Part shown: one piece after another, positions 22,696 through 34,261 of the stretch
Numbering within the stretch: the stretch's first letter is position 1
How the letters are laid out: every line of letters begins with the position of its first letter
Origin: Blumeriella jaapii
Lineage: Eukaryota > Ascomycota > Leotiomycetes > Helotiales > Drepanopezizaceae
Direction: 5' to 3'
Assembly (NCBI GenBank): GCA_009599575.1
Contig: VWND01000016.1
Location: 124,001-188,000, forward strand
DNA: 64,000 nt
Translations under genes and position numbers: made by a program
The notes under the pieces: generated by a model
Databases searched by the model: none
What the model saw: the letters and a program-made list of their open reading frames with translations, nothing else
What the model was told of the DNA's origin: nothing

Positions 22696-23606
22696 CTTCT
22701 CTCCTCCACCTCTTCCTCCGCCTCATCCTCAGCTCGCCAAGATGGTGTGTAAGTTGACTTTCCCCCCCCTCCCCCCCCAGCCTCCCTTCCCCTGTTCTTG
22801 TCTGCCCCATCTCTCCCTCCTCCCCCCCCAATCACAGCCCCTTCGATGGCACGTCCTCTCTATTCGACCCTTGGCGGTCGAGGTGCGATGCGTGTCGGGC
22901 GTGTCTGGCTTGCCACGACCTGGGGCTGGAAAGTGTCGCTCTTGGCCACACGCTCGGCGTTGCGCTGCGCTTCTGTGCCATTCATTCTTTGATTGCATCG
23001 CTCGCATCGCTCGCATCGACCACATCGCATGTTCCCCCCCACAACACAACACCACACCACACAGCACGGCACTCCACGTTGCCATCTTTTGGGAGGCTCG
23101 CTGCACCACTCCTCCTTCTCTGCTACCCCATTCCTCCCTCATCGACACCGAGAGACAGTCGATCGATACTCTCAAGACAGGAAGAACAACAACAACACGA
23201 ACAACAACAACAAGAACAATAACAAGAAGAAGAGCCATAAGAAGAATAACAACACGAAGAGCAAGACACGGGCGCCACTCGGCTCCGCCCATCCATATCC
23301 CATTGATCTTCGTCGTGCGGGCTCGAGGACAGGATCCCAGGACCACAGCAACGGCGTCGCATACTGGCCAAGCTGCACCAGCATACATATACACACGCAC
23401 ACACACGCACACTCTCACACACTCTCACACATACACACACACACACACACATACACGCACACACGCATAACCCTTTTTCTTCGTCATCCCATCGACGGTG
23501 AGGCTAACACGGGCGCTCCGATGCGATAGCAGGACCGCAGTACCGCAGAGAATTGCAGCGCGTCAAGTCGGGACGTCACCAAAAGCGCAACACCAGCAGC
23601 GGTGAC

Positions 23607-25187
23607 ATGACGAACGCACCCAATGGGACGGCGACGGAGCGGACCGGCCTCGTGAGTGGACGCCAGAATGGCGGCACCGGCGATCGCCGCAAGAGCTCCC
23701 TCACGGCCTTCTTCGAGTTCTTCGCGCACAAGGAGCACACGGCGGGGATGGAGAGTCAAAACAAGTTCGTGAGGATTCCTGCACTAGCCGTGCAAGCCAC
23801 TAAAGTGACCTTGTACAGCAACTATGTCAATATCCTCCTGGTGTTCGTGCCGCTGGGTATAGTTGCTGGTGCAATGGGCTGGAATCCCACGGTCGTGTTC
23901 ATTCTCAACTTCTTCGCCATCGTGCCCCTCGCGGCCGTCCTGTCCTTCGCGACCGAGGAGATCTCGATGAAGCTCGGCCAAACCCTGGGCGGTCTGTTGA
24001 ACGCGACCTTTGGCAACGCGGTGGAGCTGATTGTGCGCCCGTCCCGTCGCTCCCCTCGCGACCCGACCGAGCTCGACTAACCGTGGCGCAGGTCAGCATC
24101 GTGGCCTTGAAGGACGGTCAGATTCGCATTGTGCAATCCAGCATGCTGGGAAGTATCCTCTCCAACATGCTCCTGGTCCTCGGCTGCTGCTTTCTCGCCG
24201 GCGGCATCCACAACACGCGGACCGGCACCGCCTCCGGCATCCAGCAGGACTTCAACTCGACCGTCGCGTCGACCATGTCCTCCTTGATGACCGTGGCCGC
24301 GGCCTCCCTGATCATCCCCGCGACGGTATGGCGCGCCCTGCTCCCGGCCTGCTTTCGCCCACTGACTTTCTGCAGCTGTACGCGGCCATGTCGTCGGGGG
24401 TCAGCCGTCATCAGAAAGAGCACAACATCCTCGTGCTCTCGTACGGCACCTCCATCATCCTCCTCCTCCTCTACGTCCTGTACCTCTTCTTCCAACTCCG
24501 CACCCACGCCACCTTGTTCGACGCGGAAGCCCCCGAGGGCGACGACGGCGAGGAGGAGGAGGAGGAGCCACAGCTGAGCCCTTGGGCCGCCGGCGCCGTG
24601 CTGCTGGTCGTGACGATCGCCGTCGCCGTGTGCGCCGAGTATCTCGTGGGCTCCATCGATTCCCTGGTCGAGACCTCCGGGATCTCCAAGACGTTCATTG
24701 GTCTCATCCTCCTGCCGATTGTTGGGAACGCCGCCGAGCACGTCACCGCCATCGTGGTCGCGGTCAAGGACAAGATGGATCTGGCTATGGGCGTGGCGAT
24801 TGGCAGCTCCATGCAGATCGCCCTCCTCGTGACCCCGTCGCTGGTGCTCCTCGGATGGGCCATTGGGGTCAACATGACCCTCCACTTTGAAACCTTCGAG
24901 ACGGTCGTCTTTTTCTTGAGTGTGCTGGTCGTTTCCTACGTCATCCAAGACGGCAAGAGCAACTACCTCGAGGGAGCCATGGTACGTGTCCACCAGCGGC
25001 TTCGACGGGGCCTGGCCCACACGAACGTACTGACGAAGTGTAGCTCCTGGGATTTTACATCATCATCGCCATCGCTTTTCTGGTGTACCCCGACGAGGCT
25101 TCTTCCGACAACCCCAACCAAGGCGATGCGATCGGTGACAAGGCAGCCTTGGTCGCGAGATCTTTCGGGGCACTTCTTGGGTACTAG
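23607..25187 (+). CDS. VCX1: Vacuolar calcium/proton exchanger (CAX family)
   Basis: H+/Ca2+ antiporter that loads calcium into the vacuole. Exons are 23607-24032, 24092-24325, 24376-24981 and 25044-25187, giving 469 residues. Both signature repeats are present: c-1 '[15 protein letters not shown]' at about residue 130-142 and c-2 '[17 protein letters not shown]' in the second half, the Glu residues being the cation-binding ones. Eleven or so membrane segments can be counted, with the acidic linker ('[10 protein letters not shown]') between the halves as in Vcx1-type exchangers. The hydrophilic N-terminus is ~60 residues. The first donor is GTGCGC, weaker than usual. The protein is shown from the first ATG of this frame; the frame stays open upstream to about 23541, so a spliced upstream start is possible. 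The short hydrophobic last exon ends in '[11 protein letters not shown]'. Confidence 0.93.
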
Positions 25188-26084
25188 GCGTGTCTTTCCG
25201 GCTCCTTCGGGTCCAGGTTTCGGATCGAGCCCATTCTTCTTCCCCAGAGCACGCGCGACGCGTCCACGGAGAGCGTCTCGTGGAACACCTCCCGTGATCA
25301 TGCTAGCAAGGAGCGAAACATCAATTGTAATAGGCGGGGGCAGTGTATGATGACGAGGGGTTGTGGTAATAGGAAGCAGGAAGCCTGTCCGGCCGATTTT
25401 CCTTTGTACATTTTCTTGGTCGGGATGGGAAGGGAGGGGAAGCTTTCCAAGGCTTCCCTTGACCTCAAACGGGTCGTTGGCTGTGTTCACATGATGTACC
25501 CACGGCCTGCTGAATAGTGTACCTCCGTTGGTGCACGGGTTGAAGCAGTGGTTGGAATTGAGGAGAGGATCTGTCGTGGTGGAGGGTAGAACATACCAAG
25601 CGCCTACGCACCCTTCTTTTCCTTGTTTCCGTGTTTTGATCATGCGGTGATGATGATCGATGCAAGAGTCGCTGTTCTCGATTGATCAGCACACGCGCTG
25701 CGTTCCTTCCATCTGTCTCTCTATGTACCACCATGTTTCTTCAAGAGGCTCGCCAAGCTAGAGGCAAGACCGTGCTTTTCATGTTAGTAATATTGTACAA
25801 TACTCACCTCGACGTTCTAGATACCGGACGTAGAATACATCCTTATTATGCTATGTGGATAATAGTATGTTTTAAATGTGTGTATAAAGTGTGTGTACGA
25901 TAGTATGTGTACAAAAGTGTATATACGATAATATATGTACCAAGAGTACACACGATAGTATTTGTAAAATAAATGCTGTTTGTACAATAATCTATATCGT
26001 ATGATAGTACGTGTATCATTGTATGTATACAATAGTAGGTAGGTAGGTATGTATGTATACAATAGTATGTATATAATGGTATGT

Positions 26085-26222
26085 ATACAAGAGTGTGTAT
26101 ACAATAGTATATATATCTACAATAATATATCTATAATAGTATATCTACAATAGTATATCTACAATAGTATATCTACAATAGTATATCTATAATAGTTTAT
26201 CTACAATAGTAAATCTACCAAA
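26085..26222. repeat. 14-bp tandem repeat (acaatagtatatct)
   Basis: At least five consecutive copies with one or two changes each around 26110-26220, preceded by looser 'gtatgtatacaatagtat' variants from 25850. Simple-sequence DNA 3' of VCX1. Confidence 0.85.
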
Positions 26223-26475
26223 ATGTACATATATATGTTTGTGTATATGTGTGTGTATGCGTGCACACAGTACAGTACGGTACTTGGAAACGCGCTCGTG
26301 AAAAATAAAAATAAAAAGTCACGTGCAGTTCTCTTCCTCCGATCGCCGTTTTGGGTGATGATTGGGTACTTGGACTTACAGTATAGCAGTTAGGCTATCT
26401 CGATCGGAGAGATGTTTTTTTTTTGGATTTTTTCTCTTTTTTTCGTAGCTACGCAATGCGGTTTTGGTGGGAGTC

Positions 26476-26530
26476 TGGTTAGTTGGTTGGTTAGTTGGTT
26501 GGTTGGTTGGTTGGTTGGTTGGTTGGTTTT
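26476..26530. repeat. (TTGG)n microsatellite
   Basis: About twelve copies of 'ggtt', with two 'agtt' variants near the left end. Confidence 0.95.
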
Positions 26531-26927
26531 GATCAAGCATGATGGATTGATGGGCGTTGTGTCCGGTTTAGATGGTACTGTGCGTATATACTGACTGTAC
26601 TGTACAGCTGTACGTACCGTCGACCGAGTTGGTAGAGGAGTGATTGTACTGATGGTACTGTACAGTACTATACAATACAGTATTGCATCGAGGGATGGTT
26701 GGATCGAAAATCAATAGCATTTAACATTGTTTGTTTGGACTCAGATCGGGATTGTGTTTCAATTTGTTTACTATGTTTGAAAATTGATCGGGTCTGGTAT
26801 TGATATGAATCAAAAAATGTGAGATTGAAAATTACAGCTAAGTGTTAATTGGAGGATATGTAAAATGACATGTTCGGCGTTAATCGTGTTTAATGTTAAT
26901 GGTATCTAAAAATCGATATAATTGAAA

Positions 26928-27055
26928 GTGTCACGGTGAACGGGTGATGAACCGGGGAGCAGAAAGGGCATTCATTTATTCAAAAACTGAATCTTAAGGA
27001 TCTACATGGGTGGTACGAGGGACCCGATTGATTCTATCCCTGGGAGGGACCTGGG
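26928..27055 (+). repeat. Dispersed repeat, copy 1 of 2
   Basis: Shares with 27590-27715, in order, 'gagcagaa(a)gggcattcat', 'aaa(g)actgaatct', 'ggatctac', 'gtacgaggga' and 'tatccct(g/a)ggga(gg/)gacc'. Orientation is the same in both copies. Confidence 0.65.
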
Positions 27056-27589
27056 TCGGGCCTGTGCCCTTTTGGCGGAAAGGTTTATATCCAGCGTTAA
27101 TCGTGTTTATTACTAATAATATTACCAGATTAGTGATGTTTAAAAGTACGTGTTTCGCGTTAATCATGTTCAGCATTAATAGTATCTAAAACTGGATAAT
27201 AATGTTTATCATTACATGTTCGGCGTTAATCGTAACGGTTAACTCAACTCTTTTTGCCCCTTTCACTAGATACCTACAGTATGCTCTCCCCAGTCGTGTC
27301 TCCCTGGCAACTAACTAACTAGCCATAGCTGCAAGCCCTCCAGTCAGCTGGTGGTAGGTCTCCCATCAACTGAGGAAACCATTCATATACAGTACAGTAC
27401 ATAATGCCCTGTCCGCTTAGCAACAGAGCTCTACCTTCCGTCATTGTTGATTCTAAATAAACACCTTTATCACAAAACCAAGGCTCGTTTCTCCATGCTA
27501 CTGTACGGTACATATAAAAAACTCAGCGACCGAAGGTGACCGACCGATCTCAGCCTTTCGACTGACGGGTTAGATCGTCACACTACGAG

Positions 27590-27725
27590 TTTTCAGAAAG
27601 AATGTCTGTGCGCTGTGAACCAGAGAGCAGAAGGGCATTCATGCAAAGACTGAATCTAGGGATCTACTGTATGGGAGTGAGTACGAGGGAGGGATTCTTC
27701 TGACTGTGTATATCCCTAGGGACCA
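27590..27725 (+). repeat. Dispersed repeat, copy 2 of 2
   Basis: Second copy of the segment at 26928-27055, same orientation, ~660 bases downstream. The pair brackets several 62-bp repeat copies, as a duplicated relic or a pair of terminal repeats might. Confidence 0.65.
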
Positions 27726-27904
27726 CCTACTGTATGTACTGTATGTACTACAGTGGGTGGACACATGAAGTTGCGCGTCAGTAAATAGTCCTTACCCCAA
27801 TAAAATTCTACTACCTTGACAACTTCATAACTCCACCATTAATTAATAGATTTTAATTACAAATAGCTTAAATGAAAGCTGAAAATTGAAAGAATATTCG
27901 GTTC

Positions 27905-28305
27905 CAACCAGTATTCAGTATACCACCCATTTGCAGCCTTAACAGCGTTTATCCTCTTTTGCATTCCCTTCGCTAGTTTGTTTAATAATTGATCTTTCGG
28001 AAGCTATCACGCTTTTATACACTTTTTATTAAAAATCATTGTATTCTATTATTGTTTTTCATAACTTTTAGCTTTGATTTAAGCTCCATTATTTTTGTTT
28101 TAAATATGTTTTATAAGTTTCCAATCGGATTAAAATCCGGCAAATAAAGCTCTAACTTCATACTCATATTACGAAACCATAGCTTAATAATATGCGCTTT
28201 ATAATTTGAAGTATTATTTTGCATTTAAATGCTTTTCGTCGTAAAAAATTGTAGAAAAGTATTCGTTAAAAACTTCGAAGTATATAGCGGCTGTAATAAG
28301 TAACG
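27905..28305 (-). mobile_element. Dead Tc1/mariner transposase fragment (C-terminal half)
   Basis: Read on the minus strand, this AT-rich stretch contains the order of blocks found at the C-terminus of Tc1/mariner DDE transposases. 'MQNNTSNYKAH' (28192-28224) corresponds to the block that normally reads Met-Gln-Asp-Asn with the second catalytic Asp; here Asp is Asn. 'LYLPDFNPIGN' (28117-28149) corresponds to the 'SPDLNPIEN' block, whose catalytic acid is Gly here. After stops and a frame change, 'MQKRINAVKAANGWYTEY' (about 27912-27965) matches the usual end of these proteins. Multiple stops, the lost catalytic residues and the high AT content show an old, inactive copy. No intact terminal inverted repeats were identified. 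Confidence 0.75.
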
Positions 28306-28364
28306 GTCCGAATCACACGCGCACATTTATATATCCACGTATTATATGTAGGTTGATCCCGCCT

Positions 28365-28410
28365 CGGGACTTACAGTAGAGCTTAGGCGGTCTCGACCGG
28401 CTGAGTTTCG
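28365..28410 (+). repeat. Short segment shared with 26362-26410
   Basis: 'ggacttacagtagagcttag' and the following 'gcggtctcgaccgg' match, with a few transitions, 'ggacttacagtatagcagtt' and 'aggctatctcgatcgg' at 26370-26406. The pair lies outside the decayed block, about 2 kb apart in the same orientation. Confidence 0.6.
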
Positions 28411-29150
28411 ATGGCGGTGCTCCCTCGGACAGCCAGCCGTGCTTTCTGACAGTTTGTTTGTAATTATATATTCGGCGTTAGTTGTGTTTCATATCAACGG
28501 TATCTAAAAATCGATAATTTTAAAAATTACATATTAGCATTTATTATATTTACTTAATATAACAAGCATTTAAAGATTACGTAAATAATAAAATAATAAC
28601 AAAAACCCCATCTTCACTGAAGCGTTAATAGCGTTTAATTAATATTAATGATATCTCAAAATCGATTATGTAGAAAATGACATTTTTGGCGTTCTTTGTG
28701 TTTCACATGAACAGTATCTCAAAATCGATAAAATCGATGATTTTGAATGTGACATACTCAGCGTTTACGATGATCAGTATTAATAGTATTTAAAAATAAA
28801 TTTTATTATTACATATTCAGCGGTTATTATGTGTATGGCTAACAACATTTAAAAATCAAGATCGTCGACAACTACATTTGCAGCGTTGATTATGTTTAAT
28901 GTAATTGGATTAGCAGTTCATCGTACTCCAAGTAAAGATTGTACTGAGATTCGGACGAGATAGATAGCTAAATATATACACGAATGCGCAAATCGCGGCC
29001 CACAAGTGAAATCATAAGACGGGTCTGGAGAGAATGATCATCTACATCAGGTCCGCGCCCGTCGTAGGCGGCACCGGCGTACCTGGGCCCGGCTGAAGCG
29101 GCCGTCGCATGTGCGCTTCCGCGTCGCCTGTGAGAGGAGGCCCACGCGGA

Positions 29151-31869
29151 TCAGGGGGCGCCGCCCCATCCGGCCACGAGAGTCAGGTACCACGTCAGGG
29201 ATACTCCCCCATCCAGCCACTCGGCGTTGAAGTTGGGCTGGGTGAAGAAGTTCCACGCCGTCCGCGGCTCGATCAGCGCCAGATTGGCGTAGAGGACGCC
29301 CCTCCAGCCACCCTCGATGGCGTCGACCCGGCCGTTGGAGAAGTACGTGTCCCACTCCTGCTGCACGAAGGTCTGGGAGCGCGTCAGGGCCGAGGAGGGC
29401 AAGAGCGGCAGCATGTGGATGCCGTGAATGTACTCGGTGTTGTTGCCGAACCAGGTCGTGTGGTCGATCTTGTTCTCGAACAGGATGCCGCTGACCTTGT
29501 TGCCGATGAAGCGCGCCGGCTGGACCGCGTTGTCGGCCGTGTACAGGAAGTAGTTCCGCAGCGAGCGGGCCACGACGGCCAGCTGCAGGTTCCCGCGCGC
29601 CTCCATGTTGGCGTCGCCCGTGGCGCAGCCCCACAGCTTGAGCGCGTAGGCCGTCATGCTGTCTTCGGAGGAGGACTCCTGGTCTTTGCCATCCGGGTTC
29701 TCGATGACGCCGCGCGCCCAGGAGTGGCCGTGGAACCAGTCGAAGCTCCGGTACTCGGGGAAGTAGGGGTCGGCCGGGGACGGGTTGGCGAAGTCGCGAA
29801 CGAGGGTTTGCACCCACGGCTTGTTGGCGGGGAGCCAGGTCGGGTCGAGATAGCCGATGATGGCAGCCGTGTAGACGAAGTAGCCATAGCTGCGCGCGGG
29901 TGGGTCACGTCAGCAAGTGATGCCTCTTCCTCCTCCTCCAGATGCCAGCGTGGTGAGCGGGAAGGGGGGGGGGGGGGGGGACGGACTGGAAGTGGTGATC
30001 GTTGTACATGGTGTTTCCAAAATCGGCGATCGTGTCGTTCGTCCGGTAGGTTGCCGAAGACACGATGCCGCCCCAGCTGGACTCGTAGTACAGCGGGAAG
30101 GTCTGGTTGTTGGAGACGAATCGCTGCAAGGCCTCCTTGAGCTTGTCCAGACCAGCTTGGGCAAGGGCTTTGTCGTCGAGCAGGTCATCCAGCACGTAGA
30201 CGACTTGAGCGAACTTGGCGAGAGCCTGTGTGTCGCCGTGGTTAGCCGCGACGGATGTTCGCCCGAAGCACGCCCAGGCCGGAGAAGAGCTTACCTTTCC
30301 GCTGAAGTACATGGAGTCCAGGTTCGTCTGGTTGATCATGTCCTGCGAGATGTCGCTCACGCCCGCCGCGTGGATCGCCGCCTTCGCCGTGGCCGAGAAG
30401 TTGGCCTGTCCGGGACCAAAGCCCATCGTGGTCGCGAGCGGCTCTTCCATGGTCCACGCGTCGGCGCGGACCAACCTCGCCATGCCCTTGGTGGTGGTCG
30501 CCAGTCCCACGTCGCGCAGGCACGCCGCGGTCTGCGGGGAGAACGATTGCACGTGGTGGGGGAGGGCAAACATGGCCAGCGCCGCGTCGCCCACGCCCGC
30601 TTTGGAGAAGGAGAAGGTGTAGGCGCCCTGGGCGCCCTTGGCGCTGCCGGAGATGGTGGCGCTCGTCGCGTAGTTGCCACAGCTCGCATCATACACGTCT
30701 TCGGCTTCTCCGCCCGGATTCTTCGCGATCTGGATGATGCCGTGGAAGGGGGACGCGGCGACGATGAGCCCGCGGTTGACGACCGTGAGCTCCAGCTCGT
30801 CGCCGGACGGGCCGTAGGCGTAGATCAGCCAGGTCTTGCCATCCGCCAGCACCACCGTGTATTTCGTCACGTGCGGCTTGGGTGGGAGAGGGGCTTTGGT
30901 GAGCGAACGAAAGAAGACGCCGCTGTGGAGGGCGGGCGTGCCGCCGCGGTAGAGGCCCGTCACGAAGCCCATGCCCTGGACGACGGGGAAGGTGAGGAGC
31001 GGCGCGGCTCCCGCGGCCGGGGACAGGTGGACGTTGGCGGAAAAGGCCGTCAGGTCACTGCCCGTGAGCGCCGTCGAGGCCCCGAGTTCGAGGGCCGCGA
31101 GGGTCAGGCTTTGGACGCCGAGGGGACTGAAAAAGTACCTCGCGGGGGTGCCGTTGGCGAAGATCTTCATGTCGTCGTCGAAGTGGTTGATCGTCATGCC
31201 CCAGCTGGGAGAGGCGCCGCCGCCCCGGGCCCATTGCAGGATGTAGGGGTGCGTCCAGGTGGAGTTGTCTTGCGCGCTCAAGAAGAAGTTCCCATAGAAC
31301 TTGTTGGTCTGGACGGGAGACTCCTGACTGACGCCGACCTTGGGCGCCGGGTGATCGCGTCGCCGGGGGAAGACGGCGGGCGGGCTGCCCGTCTCGACGG
31401 GCTGGAAGATGTTCTCCGCCGCCGGGTGCGCGGGCGCGGAGGGCGTCGTGAGCGAGGGGGCCACGGGGGAGAGGGTCGATCGCGGCGTTTGCACGGGGAC
31501 CTTCAGCAGCGGCGCGAGCGTGGGTTTTCCATACGTCCCCAGTCCCGTGTTGAGGGAGGCCTTGTCGTCGAGTCTCACGGGGTCCAGCGGCGGCAGGACC
31601 TGCACGTAGCCCGAACTGTTGCGCGTCGCCACGACATAGACGCTGGGAAGGGCAGAAGACGTGCTGCTCGGATTCACGGCGTTTCCGCCGACATAGGGCT
31701 CGAAGGCTGCGCGCAGATCAGATATCAGGGCCGCGACAGGCATCTCGGGGACGAACTTACCAGCGTCTCTGGCGTGGTGGGCGGGCACCGCCAGCACGCC
31801 GCCCAGGAGGGCCAGCGATGCCGGCAGAGCCAGGCTGAAGCCAGCGTGAAGACGAAGGGCAGCAAACAT
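29151..31869 (-). CDS. GH81 endo-1,3-beta-glucanase
   Basis: Secreted or cell-wall endo-beta-1,3-glucanase of glycoside hydrolase family 81 (Eng1/Eng2 type), acting in septum or wall remodelling or on external glucan. Minus-strand exons are 31869-30295, 30225-29987 and 29889-29151, giving 850 residues. A signal peptide follows the ATG ('GFSLALPASLALLGGVLAVP'). The N-terminal beta-sandwich contains 'VQTNKFYGNFFLSAQDNSTW' and 'WGMTINHFDDDMKIF'; the C-terminal catalytic part has 'SWGGIVSSATY', 'TMYNDHHF' then 'HYGYFVYTAAIIGYLDPTW', 'WFHGHSWARGV' and the catalytic-acid block 'QESSSEDSMTAYALKLWG'. Residues 45-200 include a Pro/Ser-rich linker. Intron 2 has donor GTCCGT followed at once by a run of about sixteen C on this strand; the match across it (His-His-Phe-His-Tyr-Gly) supports the junction. 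The gene is GC-rich and abuts the AT-rich island. Confidence 0.94.
29964..29980. repeat. Poly-G run inside GH81 intron 2
   Basis: About seventeen consecutive G residues on the plus strand, i.e. poly-C beginning six bases after the 5' splice site of the transcribed strand. Confidence 0.9.
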
Positions 31870-31994
31870 CGTGGCCGATGTGCGAGGGCGCGAGAGGCCG
31901 AGGAGAGACACGATAGACTAGCGAGACGCCTGTCGAAATCTCAGTCGCCCGGCGCCCGGGAAAGACGTGGGAGGCGAAATCTCGCAATTATATG

Positions 31995-32150
31995 GGGGGC
32001 AAAGAAGGAAAAGAAGGAAAAGGGCGAAGAGGGTGAAAAGATGGAAAAGAGGAAAAAGAGGGAAAAGATGGAAAAGAGGGAAAAGATGGAAAAGAGGGAG
32101 AGAGGGAAAAGAGCGAAAAGAGCGAAAAGAGTGAAAAGAGCGAAGAGAAT
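31995..32150. repeat. Purine-rich GAAAAGAGG minisatellite in the GH81 upstream region
   Basis: Tandem variants of 'ggaaaagagg' and 'ggaaaagatg' with a 9-12 base period, about 130-280 bases upstream of the GH81 start. The transcribed strand is polypyrimidine here. Confidence 0.85.
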
Positions 32151-34261
32151 GTCGGTCCTTGGGCTGGGGCCAGCAACGAATGACGACGGATGAGTCCAGA
32201 ACCACGACGTGAGCTGGCCAATGTCTAATAAGTAAGTAAGTGTTCGGTCCGTCTCGCCGAGGTCATGGACGACTCTCACGTCGGGAGGTCAGTTGGCCGC
32301 ATGTTCTGGCGAGAGAAGCATGCATGTCTTGTAGACTTCAGTTCCGGGCCGACGGGACGAAGGGATCGAGGAGGCGACGCGGTGGAGAGTTTTCAGCTAA
32401 ATCGACATCGTCAAGTCGACACCCCCCTATCGGCCACAGCCCAGCGGCGTCCTTGGATCCTTCATTTCAATACAGTTTAGCAGATGCAAAGGTTAAAGAC
32501 GTCGCCGTATAATCCATGCCCAGGTGCCAATATTAGTCTTCCGCTGTCATCACATCACGTCGATGCGCCCATGTCCGCGGCCCGGCTCCGGTCCAGGGTG
32601 GCGGTCGTCGTCGTCGGAGGGAAGCTGGAGGGTAGGGCATCTCGAACCAGGCGCACGCCGTCAAAGGGCGACGAGAGATGGAGACGTGGCCGGCGATAGC
32701 GACGGGATGTACAGTACATGGTATAGTACGACTGTACGGTATATACAGCACCGTACACATACTGTACCGTACACAGTATTGTATGGACATACACATATTG
32801 TATGTACATACACACACACTGGACATCGGATGGTCGAAGCCATGCTCTGCGTGTATGCAAGTGCTCTTTGCAAACCCTATTGCCGAACAGCCGTGCACGG
32901 CACTGATCGGGAAAGCCCTTCAGCGAATCGCAATCTCGTCGTCGCGCGTCCAGGCTGACGGTACGGTCCAGGACGGTACTGCATGTGCTGCATGTACTGT
33001 ATGTGGTGGAAAAGGATGGTATCGGACTTGCATTCTCATCGGGTCCCGTGTCGTTTGATGCCGCAGAAAATAGAAATGGCCACGTCTGAACGCGGCCGTC
33101 TTCCCCTTTACCTTATAGGGTTGGCGGTGTTGACTTTAGCGGCGACACGTTCTTTAGCATGATACTGTACTGTAGATACCCTTGAGCATGACACCCACGC
33201 AGACCGACAGGCGTCCGTATGTCGTTTGTCGATGCAGCAACGCACAGAAGAAGTGGCCAAGCAAGTCTCAAGAATCGGGGATGTATTCGTCTCGAAGGCT
33301 TGGAAGCCTAGAAAACTTGAAGAACAGAATGATGGGGGTCCGCGCTCTCAGCGAGGCCTGGTGCCTCAGGCCACAACACGCACTCAGACCGTGCAACGCG
33401 CGGTCGAGACGGCCGTCGGCGCCGAGGCCGCCGAGCAGAGACGCCCAACCATCACCAGATGGTCGTTCATCTCCGCGCCGGCGAGGGAGTCTTCGGAACG
33501 GCCACCCACGAACCTGCGCCCCACGTGGGCGGGCGTGGCGGCAGCCCCGGACCGGCCGTCTGCTGCCGATGTGTCTGGTCGCCCGCCGGTAGTGAGAGGG
33601 AGGCACGTCATCGTCGCTGTCATCGTCGCTGTCACCCTCGCTGTCAGACGGCGTGAGGCGTTCGTTCGAGGCTCACCCAAGCCGTCTGCGGCCGCGAGAA
33701 GCGGATCTCGAGCACCACACCTTCTGCGTGTTTCGTGTGCGGCCGACGCAGCAGGAAGGACGCGAAGGCCGCGAGGTGTCATCGATCGCTCGGTGAAGAC
33801 TGTGCTCGTCATGCGTGGATCGGTCGTGGATCTGGACATGGCGGCACTTCCACCGAGCGGCTGTTTCATGCGACCGATGTCAACCAGAGACGTACCGTAC
33901 CGTACCGTACCGTAGAATGCATCATCAGTCCTCGGTCTGCAGCGCTACGTACATACAGTGCAGTAGGTATGTAAATCAGTGCGTGGAGAACGTGACCTGA
34001 CTCCTCCCCTCCTCACGGCCTTCTGTCGCGCCCGAGACACACACGCATCCTCCGTGACAACTCACCACCTGCCATGGGTGCCTCGGATTCGGTGAGCTGC
34101 GATGGCCGTCGACGTCTGCTCGGCTCCATCACATTCTGGACCGTCCTCATCCAAGACACGTCGCTGGTCCTCGTCACCCCGCAAATGCCGACGCATGCGA
34201 CGGTCACGGCAGGAGGGCAAACGTGGGACGACTCGAGGACGACGCGGTAGTCTATGTGTCG

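Larger units (their letters stand above)
20475..23606. other. Repeat-rich 3.1 kb spacer between STN1 and VCX1
   Basis: No gene supported apart from probable VCX1 5' UTR. It contains 'ccgtc' repeats (20666-20690), many TACTG-type repeats (20690-21190, 21390-21600, 22270-22510), a long TATACTG array, 'cccat' and 'cat/cac' runs (22047-22120), CT-rich stretches (22570-22730), AAC/AAG-rich sequence (23185-23265) and CA repeats (23390-23466). An ATG at 22742 followed closely by a GTAAGT donor suggests a spliced 5' exon of VCX1, but no acceptor gives a clean frame to it. Confidence 0.55.
26861..28915. repeat. Degenerate ~62-bp tandem repeat family in two blocks
   Basis: Copies share the core 'ggcgttaatcgtgttt' followed ~15-20 bases later by 'ggtatctaaaaatcgat' and an 'aaa(a)attacat' end. 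Copies seen start near 26874, 27090, 27153, 27213 in the left block and near 28470, 28536, 28622, 28686, 28758, 28818 and 28880 in the right block, where they are head-to-tail with a spacing of ~60-75 bases. The two blocks flank the Tc1/mariner relic. All copies lie on the same strand and have diverged mainly by transitions. Confidence 0.75.
25188..29150. other. AT-rich, RIP-like island of decayed repeats
   Basis: 3.9 kb without intact genes, strongly AT-rich from about 26700 to 29000 in contrast with the GC-rich genes on both sides. It holds a 14-bp tandem repeat, TTGG repeats, a dead Tc1/mariner transposase fragment, a degenerate ~62-bp tandem repeat and two pairs of shared segments, listed separately. 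The base composition and pervasive stops fit C-to-T (RIP) decay, which is an inference. Confidence 0.75.

Noticed and set aside
22742..22748. Short upstream coding exon of VCX1 (ATG-GTG-T then GTAAGT)
   Set aside because: Joining to the obvious acceptor at 23532 creates a stop and other acceptors break the frame, so it is treated as a possible UTR exon only.
29917..32193. 758-codon open frame on the plus strand
   Set aside because: It lies antisense to the GH81 gene. The composition is Arg/Gly/Val-rich as expected for the opposite strand of a GC-rich gene, and its end is a translation of the GAAAAGAGG repeat.
33226..33915. 229-codon plus-strand frame
   Set aside because: Arg/Ala/Pro-rich, ends inside a TACTG-type repeat, and equally long frames exist on the other strand; probably chance in GC-rich DNA.
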